Assembly (NCBI GenBank): GCA_025766275.1
Contig: JAFKAC010000001.1
Span: 992,001-1,056,000 of the forward strand
Direction of reading: 5' to 3'
Source: Lactarius indigo
Taxonomy: Eukaryota; Basidiomycota; Agaricomycetes; Russulales; Russulaceae
DNA: 64,000 nucleotides
The notes below the pieces were generated by a model. The model saw only the letters and a list, made by a program, of their open reading frames with translations, did no database searches and was not told where the DNA came from. This document shows, piece after piece, positions 51,501 through 60,287 of the stretch (position 1 is the first letter of the stretch; every line of letters begins with the position of its first letter). A program made the position numbers and the translations under genes.

Positions 51501-52960
51501 TCTTTGGACATATGTCCCATGCGCTGATGCCAGACATCAAGGCTAGCAGATGCAGTTGCTTGGGCATTTACTTTATGATGCCCATCAAGCCAATATAGGC
51601 CTGAAGCCTTGTGTCCTTCCGCAATGGTTTTCCCATCATACCTTATAGCAAAGGTAGTGGCATCAAAACTAACTATGGCCCCCTTAGCTGTTAAGGCAGG
51701 GGTGGATAGTATACGCGAGTGCGTGTTGGGTAGGTGCAGCACATTGGAGATTTTTAGATCATACCCAAAGTTGGTATGGATTGTTACTGTTCCAGTACCA
51801 ACACTCCTTAGCAAGGAGTTATCTCCTAGAAGTACTTCAACACCTTTGTGAGGGGTGTAGGTGTCGTAGTCTTCTATGTGGGGTGTAAAATGTGCTGACG
51901 CCCCGCTGTCCATCATCCATTTTGATGCAATCTGGGTACTATGTGTACCCATCGTGTACAGGGAAACCTGAGGTACTTCATGTACCTCCTCTATTTTGCC
52001 AGAGCCATTGACTATAGTAAATAGTCGGCTCTTTGGTACAGGTATGCTATTTAACCTGTTTGCCGGAAGTGAGTCCGGCACCTCTACTGTGGTATTCTGG
52101 GCCGCTTTTGCCCGCTGTCCTGCCTTCCCCTTCTTCGCATTCTCCTGGTCCCATTTAAGTTTGTAACATTCTGGCTTTTTATGGCCAGGCTTTTTGCAGT
52201 AATGGCAGATTATGTCTGAAGACACAGAGCTGCCCGATGGCCGCGCCTCATGAGCGTGAGGGGCCGAAGATTTTTTGACGGGGGCGACCTTATTGTAGGA
52301 CGCCACGGGACCGGTGAGACGAGATTCCTCATTGATGAACCTATTAATGAGGTCCTGAGGTTGGAGGTTAGAGGGGGGGCCAGAGGCCAGGATGGTGCCA
52401 GCTATGGTGCTGTAAGATGGGGGAAGCGCGTCTAAAAGTATAAAGGACATTTGCATGTCCGAGACGGGCATTCCCTGCTCCACCAGGGTGTTCCTCAGGT
52501 CCAGCATTTTTTGGAGCTGAGGTAGGAAGGGGCTACCTTCCTGAAGCTTGGTGTTTGCCAAGCCCACCCAAATATTGAAGGTGGCCATAGAGCCAACTTG
52601 ACCATAGAGGTTCTCCAACTCCACAAACTTGTCATGGACAGTTGGGAAGATGTGGGAGGAGTGAATACCAGATAGTACCTCCGTTGTCACCGATAAAAAT
52701 AGGAGGCCAGTAATGACCTCTTCTTGTTTTGCCCAGAGGGCAAGGATGGCGAGTCCCTCATCTGTAGGGCCAGTGGGCCCCACAGCTCCTGCTGCAAGGG
52801 GGGGATGTTGGGGCACAGACGCAGGAGCACCATGTGTGAGGTGCCTGCTGCACCCGTTCATCAGCATGAGGGAGGTGAAGGTGGCAGACCAAGTCTGCCA
52901 GTTGGTGCCATCTAACTTGGCGAGGGTGACGGACGGAGGGAAGACAAGGTGGAAAGACAT
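48557..52960 (-). CDS. copia gag-pol polyprotein, 1,467 aa, integrase catalytic Glu changed to Lys
   Basis: A single open frame. The N-terminal gag region (residues 1 to about 240) is followed by a CCHC knuckle (CHYCKKPGHKKPEC, about 252), aspartic protease (MMDSGASAHF, about 347), the pre-integrase zinc region (WHQRMGHMS to CHGCELGKS) and integrase with VHSDLVGPL and HSDRGGEY (Asp605). A Pro-rich linker, reverse transcriptase (with YVDDITILG) and RNase H (LHGYCDASWGDQ to STTEAEYMSLSDA) follow. Thirty-five residues after Asp605, where Glu is expected (NGRAERFNR in copy 1), this copy has Lys641 (codon complement 51038-51040, AAG for GAG). Integration by its own enzyme should fail, although the reverse transcriptase looks sound. 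Confidence 0.96.
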   Translation of the reverse strand: MSFHLVFPPSVTLAKLDGTNWQTWSATFTSLMLMNGCSRHLTHGAPASVPQHPPLAAGAVGPTGPTDEGLAILALWAKQEEVITGLLFLSVTTEVLSGIHSSHIFPTVHDKFVELENLYGQVGSMATFNIWVGLANTKLQEGSPFLPQLQKMLDLRNTLVEQGMPVSDMQMSFILLDALPPSYSTIAGTILASGPPSNLQPQDLINRFINEESRLTGPVASYNKVAPVKKSSAPHAHEARPSGSSVSSDIICHYCKKPGHKKPECYKLKWDQENAKKGKAGQRAKAAQNTTVEVPDSLPANRLNSIPVPKSRLFTIVNGSGKIEEVHEVPQVSLYTMGTHSTQIASKWMMDSGASAHFTPHIEDYDTYTPHKGVEVLLGDNSLLRSVGTGTVTIHTNFGYDLKISNVLHLPNTHSRILSTPALTAKGAIVSFDATTFAIRYDGKTIAEGHKASGLYWLDGHHKVNAQATASASLDVWHQRMGHMSKEALQRYAPKSVKGLNINESPEEEGPCHGCELGKSTRKPFPPSQKRAQESLELVHSDLVGPLQSNSIQGNKYFATFIDDFSKAAVVIPMKSKNEFTGAFLHYKAWAEKQQNKPIKTLHSDRGGEYVNNVLKDILLEEGIEHKLTMPYSPQQNGRAKRFNRTIMEKGTSMLHHAGLSLGFWEQAVQTAVHIYNRTPTRSNEWKTPLELWDGTVPDVSYFRVFGCKAYYHVPEHNRRKLDPKSKEAVFVGYEPNSKGYELWDRHSRCFVSSRDVTFDEATFPSLSDLTSHSNQPITSPVSGKPAKGAAVAGEIFFVVPSQPTPAVAPAAPQTPVFVLPPVQVPAVPVQQPSTPPNTSPNPADQTIYHTPPSQAPAPTTPRRPRTCSQGRPPVVTAPIPAPNFNRDISPPRETPRSPRNGLVTSPPRPRRGTRVRFTNPRYYTEENDEFVPGSSRLGVMDLLNAAEVPGYKDPQTFKQAMESDQAADWLEACQYELDALDKLDVWRLEPLPEGRKVVKCKWVFKKKADGRFRARLVAKGFTQLEGVDFDETFSPVARFESLRLLLALATLEDWHIHQMDVKSAFLHGELEEEIYMEQPVGFVTAGSEHLVCRLQKALYGLKQASRAWNVQFHGVLVDLGFTRTYSDAGVYVYHLQEGGDTLFVILYVDDITILGSSLSKIKDLKASLSSRYEMTDLGEIQSYLGVNITRDRANRTMEINQSDYIHDVVERFGMSDSNPVYTPLPSGAEAHLIKYTDQASTSEIKKYQQIIGSLLYAQIGSRPDISFAVACLSQFASNPSPQHLRLAKYVLAYLNSTKDYSLRYAGGNGNGGEGLHGYCDASWGDQEEKHSTSGFVYLLANGAISWCTRKQKTIAQSTTEAEYMSLSDASNQAQWYATFLGELGYEVSSPIPLHCDNKGTVDLALNPVTGRRSKHILIKHHVVREYVENKVIHLIRTPTGEMVADGLTKSLPREPFEKMVADLGMM

Positions 52961-53951
52961 TTGAGATGTTTGTGTATCTGGTTCCGAGGAGCAGTCAGAA
53001 CCAGCTCAGATCTTGGTAGAGAAAGTAATGGTCCAGCCATAGGAGCGCTATACTCCATAACACATACGGTGTCATGCCTCAAGTATGTGCGACTTGGGTA
53101 TAATTATATAGTGGAATCATTGTACTGATGGCTGCCTTATACTAAGACCCACAAAGCCCAAATGTTACTATGGGTAATAGTCATGCAACAGCTTTGTTGG
53201 CTTCGACGGAATAGGAGCTTTTGGTCCGGCGAAGGACTACTAAGTCTCTGTATCCCTCAGCCTTACAGCCTTGATGCTGGGGCTACTAAGGATCTATAGT
53301 AAAGGGTAGTACCCTAGAGAGGAGCCAACAGCGAGTTCAAGAGACAGTGATAGGGATCAACTCCCATAACAACTGAATCTTCCGTCTGTGGAGTCTCTAG
53401 AACAGACCATTAAGGGTCTTGGTACTAAGTAACTAGACTAGTGATACATGCTATGCAGCGAATCCTGCACAAGGGGAGCGAATACTTCTCCTAGCAGAGG
53501 TCTAGTCATAGCTACTATGTATAGTACTAAGTAGCGTCTCCTAGTTGTATCAGAGGGAAGGACTTCTGGGTTTGACTATTAACCAGGCCTTCACACCCCT
53601 TAAAGTGACCCAGGTATTAACCGAGTATCACCCAACCATTAGAGAGGCCTATAGCCGCAAGGGTCTTCCCCTATTGGCCTATGAAAGCACTTCCAGACGA
53701 AAACTGGGTATAGAAAATATGGTAGTGCGCACAGAGGAATTTGAGGTTGTATAAAACCTCTCATGAGAACCTCCTTAAGAGGCTAGCCAATATGGCACAT
53801 GACCGAAGTCATGGTGGACAAGAAAGAAGGGTGTGTCGAAAGATGATAGAGGATGCTCACTGAAGGTGTGGGTGACGATAAAAAGATATGTGGTCGGCTG
53901 AGAGAGCAAGATGACACAAGTAGATCTGATGAAGCAAGTTAGTTATTAGGC
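52961..53951 (-). other. copia copy 2 untranslated leader
   Basis: About 1 kb, colinear with 3915-4901 of copy 1 with a few small indels. No recognisable coding region. Conservation between two otherwise diverging copies suggests a function, such as packaging or translation, or simply a recent common origin. Confidence 0.7.
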
Positions 53952-53967
53952 GTCAGGGCCCATAACC
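53952..53967 (-). promoter_or_regulatory. primer-binding site of copia copy 2 (initiator tRNA-Met anticodon arm)
   Basis: GTCAGGGCCCATAACC next to the LTR, identical to copy 1. GGGCCCATAACC matches the anticodon stem-loop of eukaryotic initiator tRNA-Met. Confidence 0.75.
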
Positions 53968-54505
53968 TGTTGAAGCGCAGAACTTAACGAGCAAGGAATA
54001 AGCTTGAATAGCTAAGAGACAAGTTAACTTCAGAGGTGAAGGGAACTCTATTACAACTGCATACCTAAGAGACAAGTTACTATAAAGGAACGTCTATGAG
54101 CAAAGGTAATAGAGAAGTAAAGAGAAAGGGAACTTACACTTCAGAGGTGAAGGGAACTCTGAAGTGTAGAGGCGAAAACAGCAGTCCTTATATACAGGAC
54201 GCTTAGCTAATAATGGTCTGTGCGCACTGGTGACCCAAACACAATACAGGTGGTCTGTGCGCCAGAGGGAGAAACGCCATTGGATGGCAGAGAACAATAG
54301 CTGCCTAAAGCAGACAAGTCCGGTATCTTAACTATAGAAAGAACAATAAGAACCAAATATGGATCTAACAATAAAGATAAACAAAAGCAGTCCATATAAG
54401 TCTGGAGTGTCCATAAGTCCATAAGGGACAGATACCGTATATAGTATGTGGGCTGACTCAATCAGATCCCACGAGACATGTGACTTTAACAGTCGCGTCT
54501 CAACA
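53968..54505 (-). repeat. 5' LTR of copia copy 2
   Basis: 538 bp, differing from the 3' LTR by three CpG transitions (AGCAGTCCATATAAGTCTGG against AGCGGTCCGTATAAGTCCGG, near 54388-54403). Confidence 0.96.
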
Positions 54506-54510
54506 GTTGC

Positions 54511-56824
54511 ATCATAGGGTGTATTTCCAACGTGCGTGCGGCATTAGTGGCTCATATAAACACTTCCGGAGGTAAGACAACTACACCTTGGTTGTCCTCT
54601 TCTCCCTGGTCGTAATCCGGTCGTCTCGATAGTGCGTCTGCTCTACCATTGTTCTTCCCCTTGATGTGGTGAATCTCGAAGTCGTATTCCATCAATTCCA
54701 GTACTTCCCTGGCGACCCTTCGGCTGATCTTTTGCAGGGTCTTCCAGTATTGCAGGTTTAGATGGTCCAAGAATATTTTGATCTTGTGCGGGGATCCTGC
54801 GAGTAGGGGATGCCAATGTTGGAGAGCCTTTACTATGGCCAGGAGTTCTAGGTCGTAAATGTCATAATTGCGTTCTGCTTCGCTCAGCGTCGCAGAATAA
54901 TATCCTATTGGGTGCTTGCGCCCATCTTGTTTCTTTTGTAGAAGAACTGCACCCACCGCGAATCCGGAAGCGTCGACTTCCAATTCAAATTGTTCCTGTA
55001 GATTGGGGTGTGCTAGCACCGGTTCTTCAGTGACGAGGCGTTTGAGTGTGTTGAATGCACGATCTTCTTCCTCCATCCATTGCCATTCGGTATCCTTCCT
55101 TGTGAGTCGGTTTAATGGTCGGGCGTGCGTGGCAAAACCTCAGATAAATAAGCGGTAAAAGTTGCAGAAGCCCAGGAAGGAGCGTATGTCCCTGACTTTA
55201 GTTGGCGTTGGCCACTCCTTGATACCTTGAACTTTTACCGGGTCCATGCGAGTTACCCCCTTTTCAAGGATTACCCCCAGGTAATCCATCCGAGGTTGAT
55301 GGAACAGGCACTTCTCGAGTTTGAAGTACAGGTCGTGTTCCTGGGCAACTTGAAGGACATCCGTAACTGCTGCAATGTGGTCTGCAGAGCTGCAACCTTC
55401 GCATGTTGCGATACCGATGTCGTCCATATAGACTCGGATGACGGTGCCTCGGAGTTTGTGTTTAGCGATGACATCCCGATATATGTGGTTCATCATTGTC
55501 TGGAAGGTTGCGGGTGAGTTCGTGAGGCCGAAGAACATGACCGTCGGTTCAAAGAGGCTGAATTTGGTTTTAAAGGCCGCTTTTTCTTGGTTGCCATCGC
55601 GAATACGGATGTTATTATACCCCCAGCGGATGTCGAGTTTGGTGTAAATGTATGCGTTGCTGAGGTCGTAGATGAGGTCTTGAATGAGGGGAAGAGGGTA
55701 CTGATTTCGTATAGTATGGGAATTGATTACCCGGTAGTCCTGTACTGGGCGTAGTTTTCTGTCCTTCTTTTTAATGAAGAAAAACGATGATGCATACGGG
55801 GAGATAGAGGGGCGTAAGTATCCCTGCTTGAGTTTTTCGTCTAGAAACTCCTTGAGCTTGCCCTCTTCTTCTTGCGTCAGTGGGTATATTTTGCAGTCGA
55901 TTGCTGACGGGGTGTTTGGTTTAAAGTCAATGGTGTGGTCCCACAGCCTGGCGGGGGGAAGCGTTGTGACACCTCTTCACTGAAGAGGTTCCGGAATGCT
56001 TGGTACTCTTCTGGTAATTCTACAGGTGGCTCTTCCCTCTTTGCTTTGATTGCTAATTCAGTAGATGTAGTGGCGCGTAGACATGTGTCTTCTTCATCTA
56101 ATTCTGCAGTTATTTCCTCCTTTTGATTATTAGTGAGGGCGGCAGCGATAATGGTATGTCTGTGAAAACTGTCCTGTGTGCTGATCACCACCGGCATGAT
56201 CTCTTCGTGTATTGCCGCATCGCGCCAGTTGATAGTTGGTTCATAGGTTGCCAACCACGGATATCCCAATACGATTTCTTCAGTCCCGAGGTTCGTTATA
56301 AGAAATCTCATTGTCCTGTGGTATCCTTTGGCGTATACATCGAGATCGGTGAAATGAGTGATGGACCCAGCTTTATTTTCTGTCTGGTCGATATTCCAGA
56401 TTTTTCGAGGTCAGATTAATGGCTGCGTGCCGATGCCCATTTTCTGTATGAAATTTGGATGTATGAAATTGTCGGTGGCTCCTGAGTCCACCAGTGCTCT
56501 TATGTCGGCCATTCGGTAATTCGTGCGTATCGAGACTGGAATTCGAAGAGAACGAAAGCGCGTCATGATTACAGAATTACAATTTAAAGCCCTCACCCAG
56601 GCCGATGGGTTCAGGCACTCCAAAAACCCTCTTTTCCCCATAGATCCTGCAATATCAGGTCTTTTACTTCGTCTGGGGCGTTTGCGACTCCGGTCAGCCA
56701 CTCCTTGGCTCGTTCTTCGGCAGTTTTGCTGTTTGACGGGGTCTGGATTGGTGTGGTTTCCTGTGCATAGTAGTCGGTCTCTGTGGCTCGAACCGTGGAT
56801 GGTCCGGCATTCTGTGTTTGCCAT
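54511..56824 (-). pseudogene. G3 pol: protease, reverse transcriptase and RNase H
   Basis: Protease (LVDSGATDNFIHPNF) lies near 56480. The RT fingers and palm around 55140-55900 include FFGLTNSPATFQTMM and an altered active site, VYMDDIG. RNase H follows (FELEVDASGFAVGAVL near 54960). Frame breaks: TGA at 56411-56413, a frameshift near 55960 after RFPPP, TGA at 55140-55142 (where G1 and G2 read FIRGFST) and TGA at 54552-54554 just before the copia insertion. It is clearly dead. Confidence 0.85.
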
Positions 56825-58095
56825 TGTTGCGGCTGTCTAGGATAGGGACAGTTTCGTGAGAGATGGCCCGGGTTATTGCAGTTATAACACAACACCGTCC
56901 TTAGATCTCGTCGTGACCCTCCTCTGCCTCGTCCTCTTGCCCCCGGACCGCCTCTTGGTGGGAAGGGAGGTAAATTTGTATAAGGTGGCTTTCTGTAGTC
57001 GATCTCTTCTGATCCTGCTAATCTTGCTTTGGTTTGATCAGCAGAGGTGTCCATTGCCCAGGGGTTTGCGAGGTTTTGAGGTACAGTCCATCCCGCATTG
57101 CCGGTCTTCTTCGGCTTAGTAGTATCCTTTTACTCATCCACTCGAGCTCGAATGTGAATGTAGTTGCGTTGTCGACGAAGCGTGGCCCTCTTCCATTCGT
57201 CAAAGGTTTCTGGTTCATCTAAGTCGTATGTTTTTTCATACAGCTTCTTCGGCAGTCCTTTTGTGAATAAGTCAATGGTTTGGGGGTCATTGAGACGATA
57301 CCCCGCTTTCCTCGCAGCTTCTTCAAATTCATTGACGTACTTGTCAATGTCGCCGTCGGTCATTTTGATCCCCTTTCTTAGAAGCGCTTGAGCCTGTTCT
57401 CGTTCAAGGGTATTGACAAACCTCTGGTTAAATCCTTCTGCTACGGCGTTCCATAGATCCCTTGTATATTGATCTATTCCTCATTGTATTTGTCGATTGA
57501 GCCATTTGAGATACGAGAGTACCCATTCACTGACAGATACCCCCTTGATGTATGACAGGAATAGGAGGCTTCGTCGGTAGTCGTTGCGCATAACGGACGC
57601 GTTGAGGTTCATCCCCCAATATACGTGCCATTGCATGAGGAACGAGTCCACTTTAGAGCGATCTCCGTCAAAAATTGTGGGTGGTTCACCTGTTAGTTTC
57701 TCATGTCCATGCCCTCCTCCTGCTCCTCCTCCTGGAGGGGGTGCACCATCGCCACCATCTGGTGGTCCTCCCCCTGGCGGGTTACTTGGTAGGTCTGGTG
57801 GGTTTCCTCCTCCCGCTGGGCGTCGAGGGAAGTCTCCGCCCGGCGGTCCTCCCCATCCCAGGGGAGGGTCGATTGATAGTCCTCTCCTTCGTCCACCTCC
57901 CGATGGGGGGTCTCCTTGATCGGGTCCGATGGCCCGAAAGATTGTTGCATCGTCTGCAGTCATATGGTGTCCGGTTTCCAGATTAATTGGCAGGAGATGC
58001 CGTTGTGATTCTTGCCTAATTGCCTCAGCGGCCTCCTGCGCCACTTGTTCTCTGATGTTTAGGATTTCTTCGGCTGTCATAGTGGTTGTTGCCAT
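56611..58095 (-). pseudogene. G3 gag
   Basis: From an ATG at 58095 (MATTTMTAEEILN): an N-terminal helix, a Gly/Pro/Asp-rich linker, a capsid-like region (DGDRSKVDSFLMQWHVYWG, then GDIDKYVNEFEEAARKAGY) and a zinc knuckle (CYNCNNPGHLSRNC), ending at 56611. It is broken by TGA at 57481-57483 and TAA at 57130-57132. The end overlaps pol in the -1 frame, as in G1. Confidence 0.85.
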
Positions 58096-58197
58096 GGCTG
58101 CTGCTGGTGATCATACTTGGATGACCTCTGGTTGTCCTGAGATATGTAAGGACTCAGCTTGTTGGATGGTATACTGCTCTATGGGTCCGACACTTGC
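58096..58197 (-). other. G3 5' untranslated region up to the G2 insertion
   Basis: Short sequence upstream of G3 gag. CTTGC at 58193-58197 is the probable target duplication for G2. The rest of the G3 leader and its 5' LTR should lie to the right of G2, outside the window. Confidence 0.6.
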
Positions 58198-58765
58198 TGT
58201 AACGCCACTACAGGGGCGTTGAGTACGACCTGTACTAAGTCAGTCTGTTGTCCGGTAGTCAAAGCTCAAAGGCTCGACTTCAGTATAGATGATGCACAAG
58301 AGCCACAAGGACGCACGTCACTTGGACTGTAGAGGAAGGCTAAGACTCGAAGGCCTAGCGAAAACGAGGATCGGGGAGCAAGGAGACTTTGCGAAGACGA
58401 GTGTAGTATTACACAAGAAGTCTAGTCTACCGTACAAGCTAGGTATAACTAGAGTTAAATAGAAATCGCACTGTATGGCCATCGCAAACAGATGGCGCCA
58501 TCGCCAAGTCGGGGAAGAAAGGAACGAACATAAAGGGAACAAAGCAAGGATATACTAAGAACAAAGGAGAATCACGCGGGGCCGCGCGTGAGAGGGAACG
58601 AGTCGGAAACTGGCACATGTCAAGCTTTATCAAAAGAGAACGTCGATAAGCAAGGCGCGTGATAGAAACCGGGTAATCGTAACGTCCGCGTAATCGTACA
58701 GGGCTCGTATAATGTGGGAAGGAAATAGTGACAAGGAAAGAAACGAGTCCAAGAAAATCGTAACA
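58198..58765 (-). repeat. 3' LTR of G2
   Basis: 568 bp, TGTTACGATTTTC...GGCGTTACA on the minus strand. It is related to the G1 LTR but diverged. It keeps AGACTAGACTT (the plus strand reads AAGTCTAGTCT near 58419) and an upstream CTATTTAA box, so the same self-priming scheme is probable. Confidence 0.92.
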
Positions 58766-58779
58766 TTACCCCCCGTCTT
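58766..58779 (-). promoter_or_regulatory. polypurine tract of G2
   Basis: The minus strand reads AAGACGGGGGGTAA before the LTR, like the G1 tract. Confidence 0.82.
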
Positions 58780-58799
58780 GGTCTGAAGACGCCTCGACT

Positions 58800-60248
58800 T
58801 CAGGACTCCGGATCGATGAGGTCGTAGATATCGGCATCGAGGTTATTCTCTGGCCACGGAGAAATGTCGAGTCGGCAGTAGTGCGTTTTGAGGAAAAGAA
58901 AGGGGCCACGTTTGCCACACTTGCGACACATTTCATACTGTGGGCATCGAATCTCGTCGTGGTTGGCATCAGTGCGGAAGCACCGTCCGCACCACCTCCC
59001 TTGAGTGTGGGCTGCGATCGTTGGTGGTTCGGGGACAGTAAAGGAGGTGGTGGCCTCTGTAGCCACTGCTTGCCGTATGCGTTCATCTGCCTGATAGGTC
59101 GTGATCACTTCTTCGACCATACCTGCACGGCGGAATATACACCGATGGGATTGGTGTTCCTGACTTTGGCAGTGCCGGCAGGCAGGTCGTGGTCTGGTGG
59201 GGCAGTCGCGTACGATGTGGTGGGGGCTATTGCAGTGATAGCAGCGTCGGCGGTGGGGTTTGTCTGTGAGACGGGGGAACTCCAATGGTCCTCCACGTCG
59301 TGGGGAAAATGGGATGGCGTAACGGGAGTGGCGGAGTGGGGCTGGTAGGGCCGTCATACGCGCGTATTCGTTGCCGATGGTAGCTAGCGCTCCTGCGTAC
59401 TGAAGGCGCCTCTTGGTGCTGGCTAGCATCAAGTCAACCGTGAGTCGTTCCGCTCGCAGTTTTCGTGCATCCTCCTCCAGCTTCTCGCACTTCTCGTCGA
59501 GTTCTTTGAGCGCCGAGAGTCCTGTCCTCAGCCTAGTGATCTCGGCCGTGAGACGAGGTGAGTTGAGCTCTATAAGTGTTTCGTCCAGAGCGCAGGCGCG
59601 GATGTCATGGGGGTCAAAGAACTGCAGTTGTTCCGCTGTGAAGGGTGGTGCCGAGACGTTCGGCCTAAGTGATGAGAGGTAGACTTCCTCTCCGTAATGG
59701 GGTTGTCCCATACCCATCGTCCCCACTACCTCGGTGAATCCCTTGCGATAGTAGATGTACTTCGCTGGGTTAGATCCACCGTCTGGTAGCGGGATCTGTA
59801 GTGGGTAGTACTTGGGGGTGCCAGGGGTATTTGGAAAGAATGGGGCACCGGGGTCGTCTGTATCGTTAGGAGGGGAGTCGGGTCGGTCGTAGTCGATGGG
59901 GGTATGGACGCGAACCGGGGTGAATGGTTCTAAAGGTGGGGGTGGTGTGGATGCTGGGGAGGATGGTGGTGATTGAGGTCGTGGTTCAGGTGGGGGCGTC
60001 GACTGTTGCTGAGGGGGTGGAGTCGGGGAGTATTGCCCTTCCTCCGGTGTTGACGGGGTAAGTTCCCCGGGTTCTCGTTCGATGGGAATGGGGGCGATGA
60101 TGGTAACATGCTGGGGGGACGGTGGTGGTGACAGACGGGGGATATCGGTGAGATTGATGGTAACAATCCCTCGTTCGAGGGCGGCTTCGAGTTGGGGGTT
60201 GCTGAGGATGTTGACGAGGGTGGTGTCGGATACTGGGGTGTCGGTCAT
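58800..60248 (-). CDS. G2 third ORF: 482-aa zinc-knuckle protein downstream of pol
   Basis: ATG at 60248, 39 bp after the pol stop. Residues 40-120 are Pro-rich. A conserved middle follows (YIYYRKGFTEVVGTMGMG, then IRACALDETLIELNSPR), then a coiled coil (LKELDEKCEKLEEDARKL). Two canonical C-x2-C-x4-H-x4-C knuckles come next (CYHCNSPHHIVRDC and CRHCQSQEHQSHRC). The tail has more Cys/His motifs (WCGRCFRTDANHDEIRC; CRKCGKRG to HYC). No membrane segment or signal peptide is present, so it is not env-like. A second nucleocapsid-like or RNA-binding accessory protein is the likeliest role (inference). It has homologues in G1 (broken) and, without visible knuckles, G3. Confidence 0.88.
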   Translation of the reverse strand: MTDTPVSDTTLVNILSNPQLEAALERGIVTINLTDIPRLSPPPSPQHVTIIAPIPIEREPGELTPSTPEEGQYSPTPPPQQQSTPPPEPRPQSPPSSPASTPPPPLEPFTPVRVHTPIDYDRPDSPPNDTDDPGAPFFPNTPGTPKYYPLQIPLPDGGSNPAKYIYYRKGFTEVVGTMGMGQPHYGEEVYLSSLRPNVSAPPFTAEQLQFFDPHDIRACALDETLIELNSPRLTAEITRLRTGLSALKELDEKCEKLEEDARKLRAERLTVDLMLASTKRRLQYAGALATIGNEYARMTALPAPLRHSRYAIPFSPRRGGPLEFPRLTDKPHRRRCYHCNSPHHIVRDCPTRPRPACRHCQSQEHQSHRCIFRRAGMVEEVITTYQADERIRQAVATEATTSFTVPEPPTIAAHTQGRWCGRCFRTDANHDEIRCPQYEMCRKCGKRGPFLFLKTHYCRLDISPWPENNLDADIYDLIDPES

Positions 60249-60287
60249 TATTGGGCTGAGGGGTACGGGGATACGAAAAGGGGGTCT

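Larger units (their letters stand above)
47671..54505 (-). mobile_element. complete Ty1/copia element, copy 2 (6,835 bp)
   Basis: Two 538-bp LTRs (47671-48208 and 53968-54505), flanked by GTTGC at 47666-47670 and 54506-54510. The LTRs differ at three positions, all CG to CA or TG. One long gag-pol frame, a leader of about 1 kb, a primer-binding site and a purine-rich tract are all present. It is inserted in the pol gene of G3. It would look autonomous except for a Lys in place of the catalytic Glu of integrase. Confidence 0.97.
35406..58197 (-). mobile_element. degenerate gypsy element G3, host of four nested insertions
   Basis: A minus-strand Ty3/gypsy element in four internal pieces (58197-54511, 47670-46961, 46406-44966 and 37047-36549) plus its 3' LTR (36548-35406). 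It is interrupted by G2 (from 58198), copia copy 2 (47671-54505), a solo LTR (46407-46955) and G1 (37048-44960), each with target duplications where both sides are visible. It was itself inserted into the CACTA gene: CATGG (35401-35405) borders its LTR, and the partner lies outside. Gag, protease, RT, RNase H, integrase, chromodomain and a third ORF can all be traced, all with stops or frameshifts. Confidence 0.9.

Noticed and set aside
36579..57483. Classical repeat-induced point mutation (RIP)
   Set aside because: The changes are at CpG, not CpA, and elements with LTRs over 99% identical persist. Methyl-CpG deamination explains this better.
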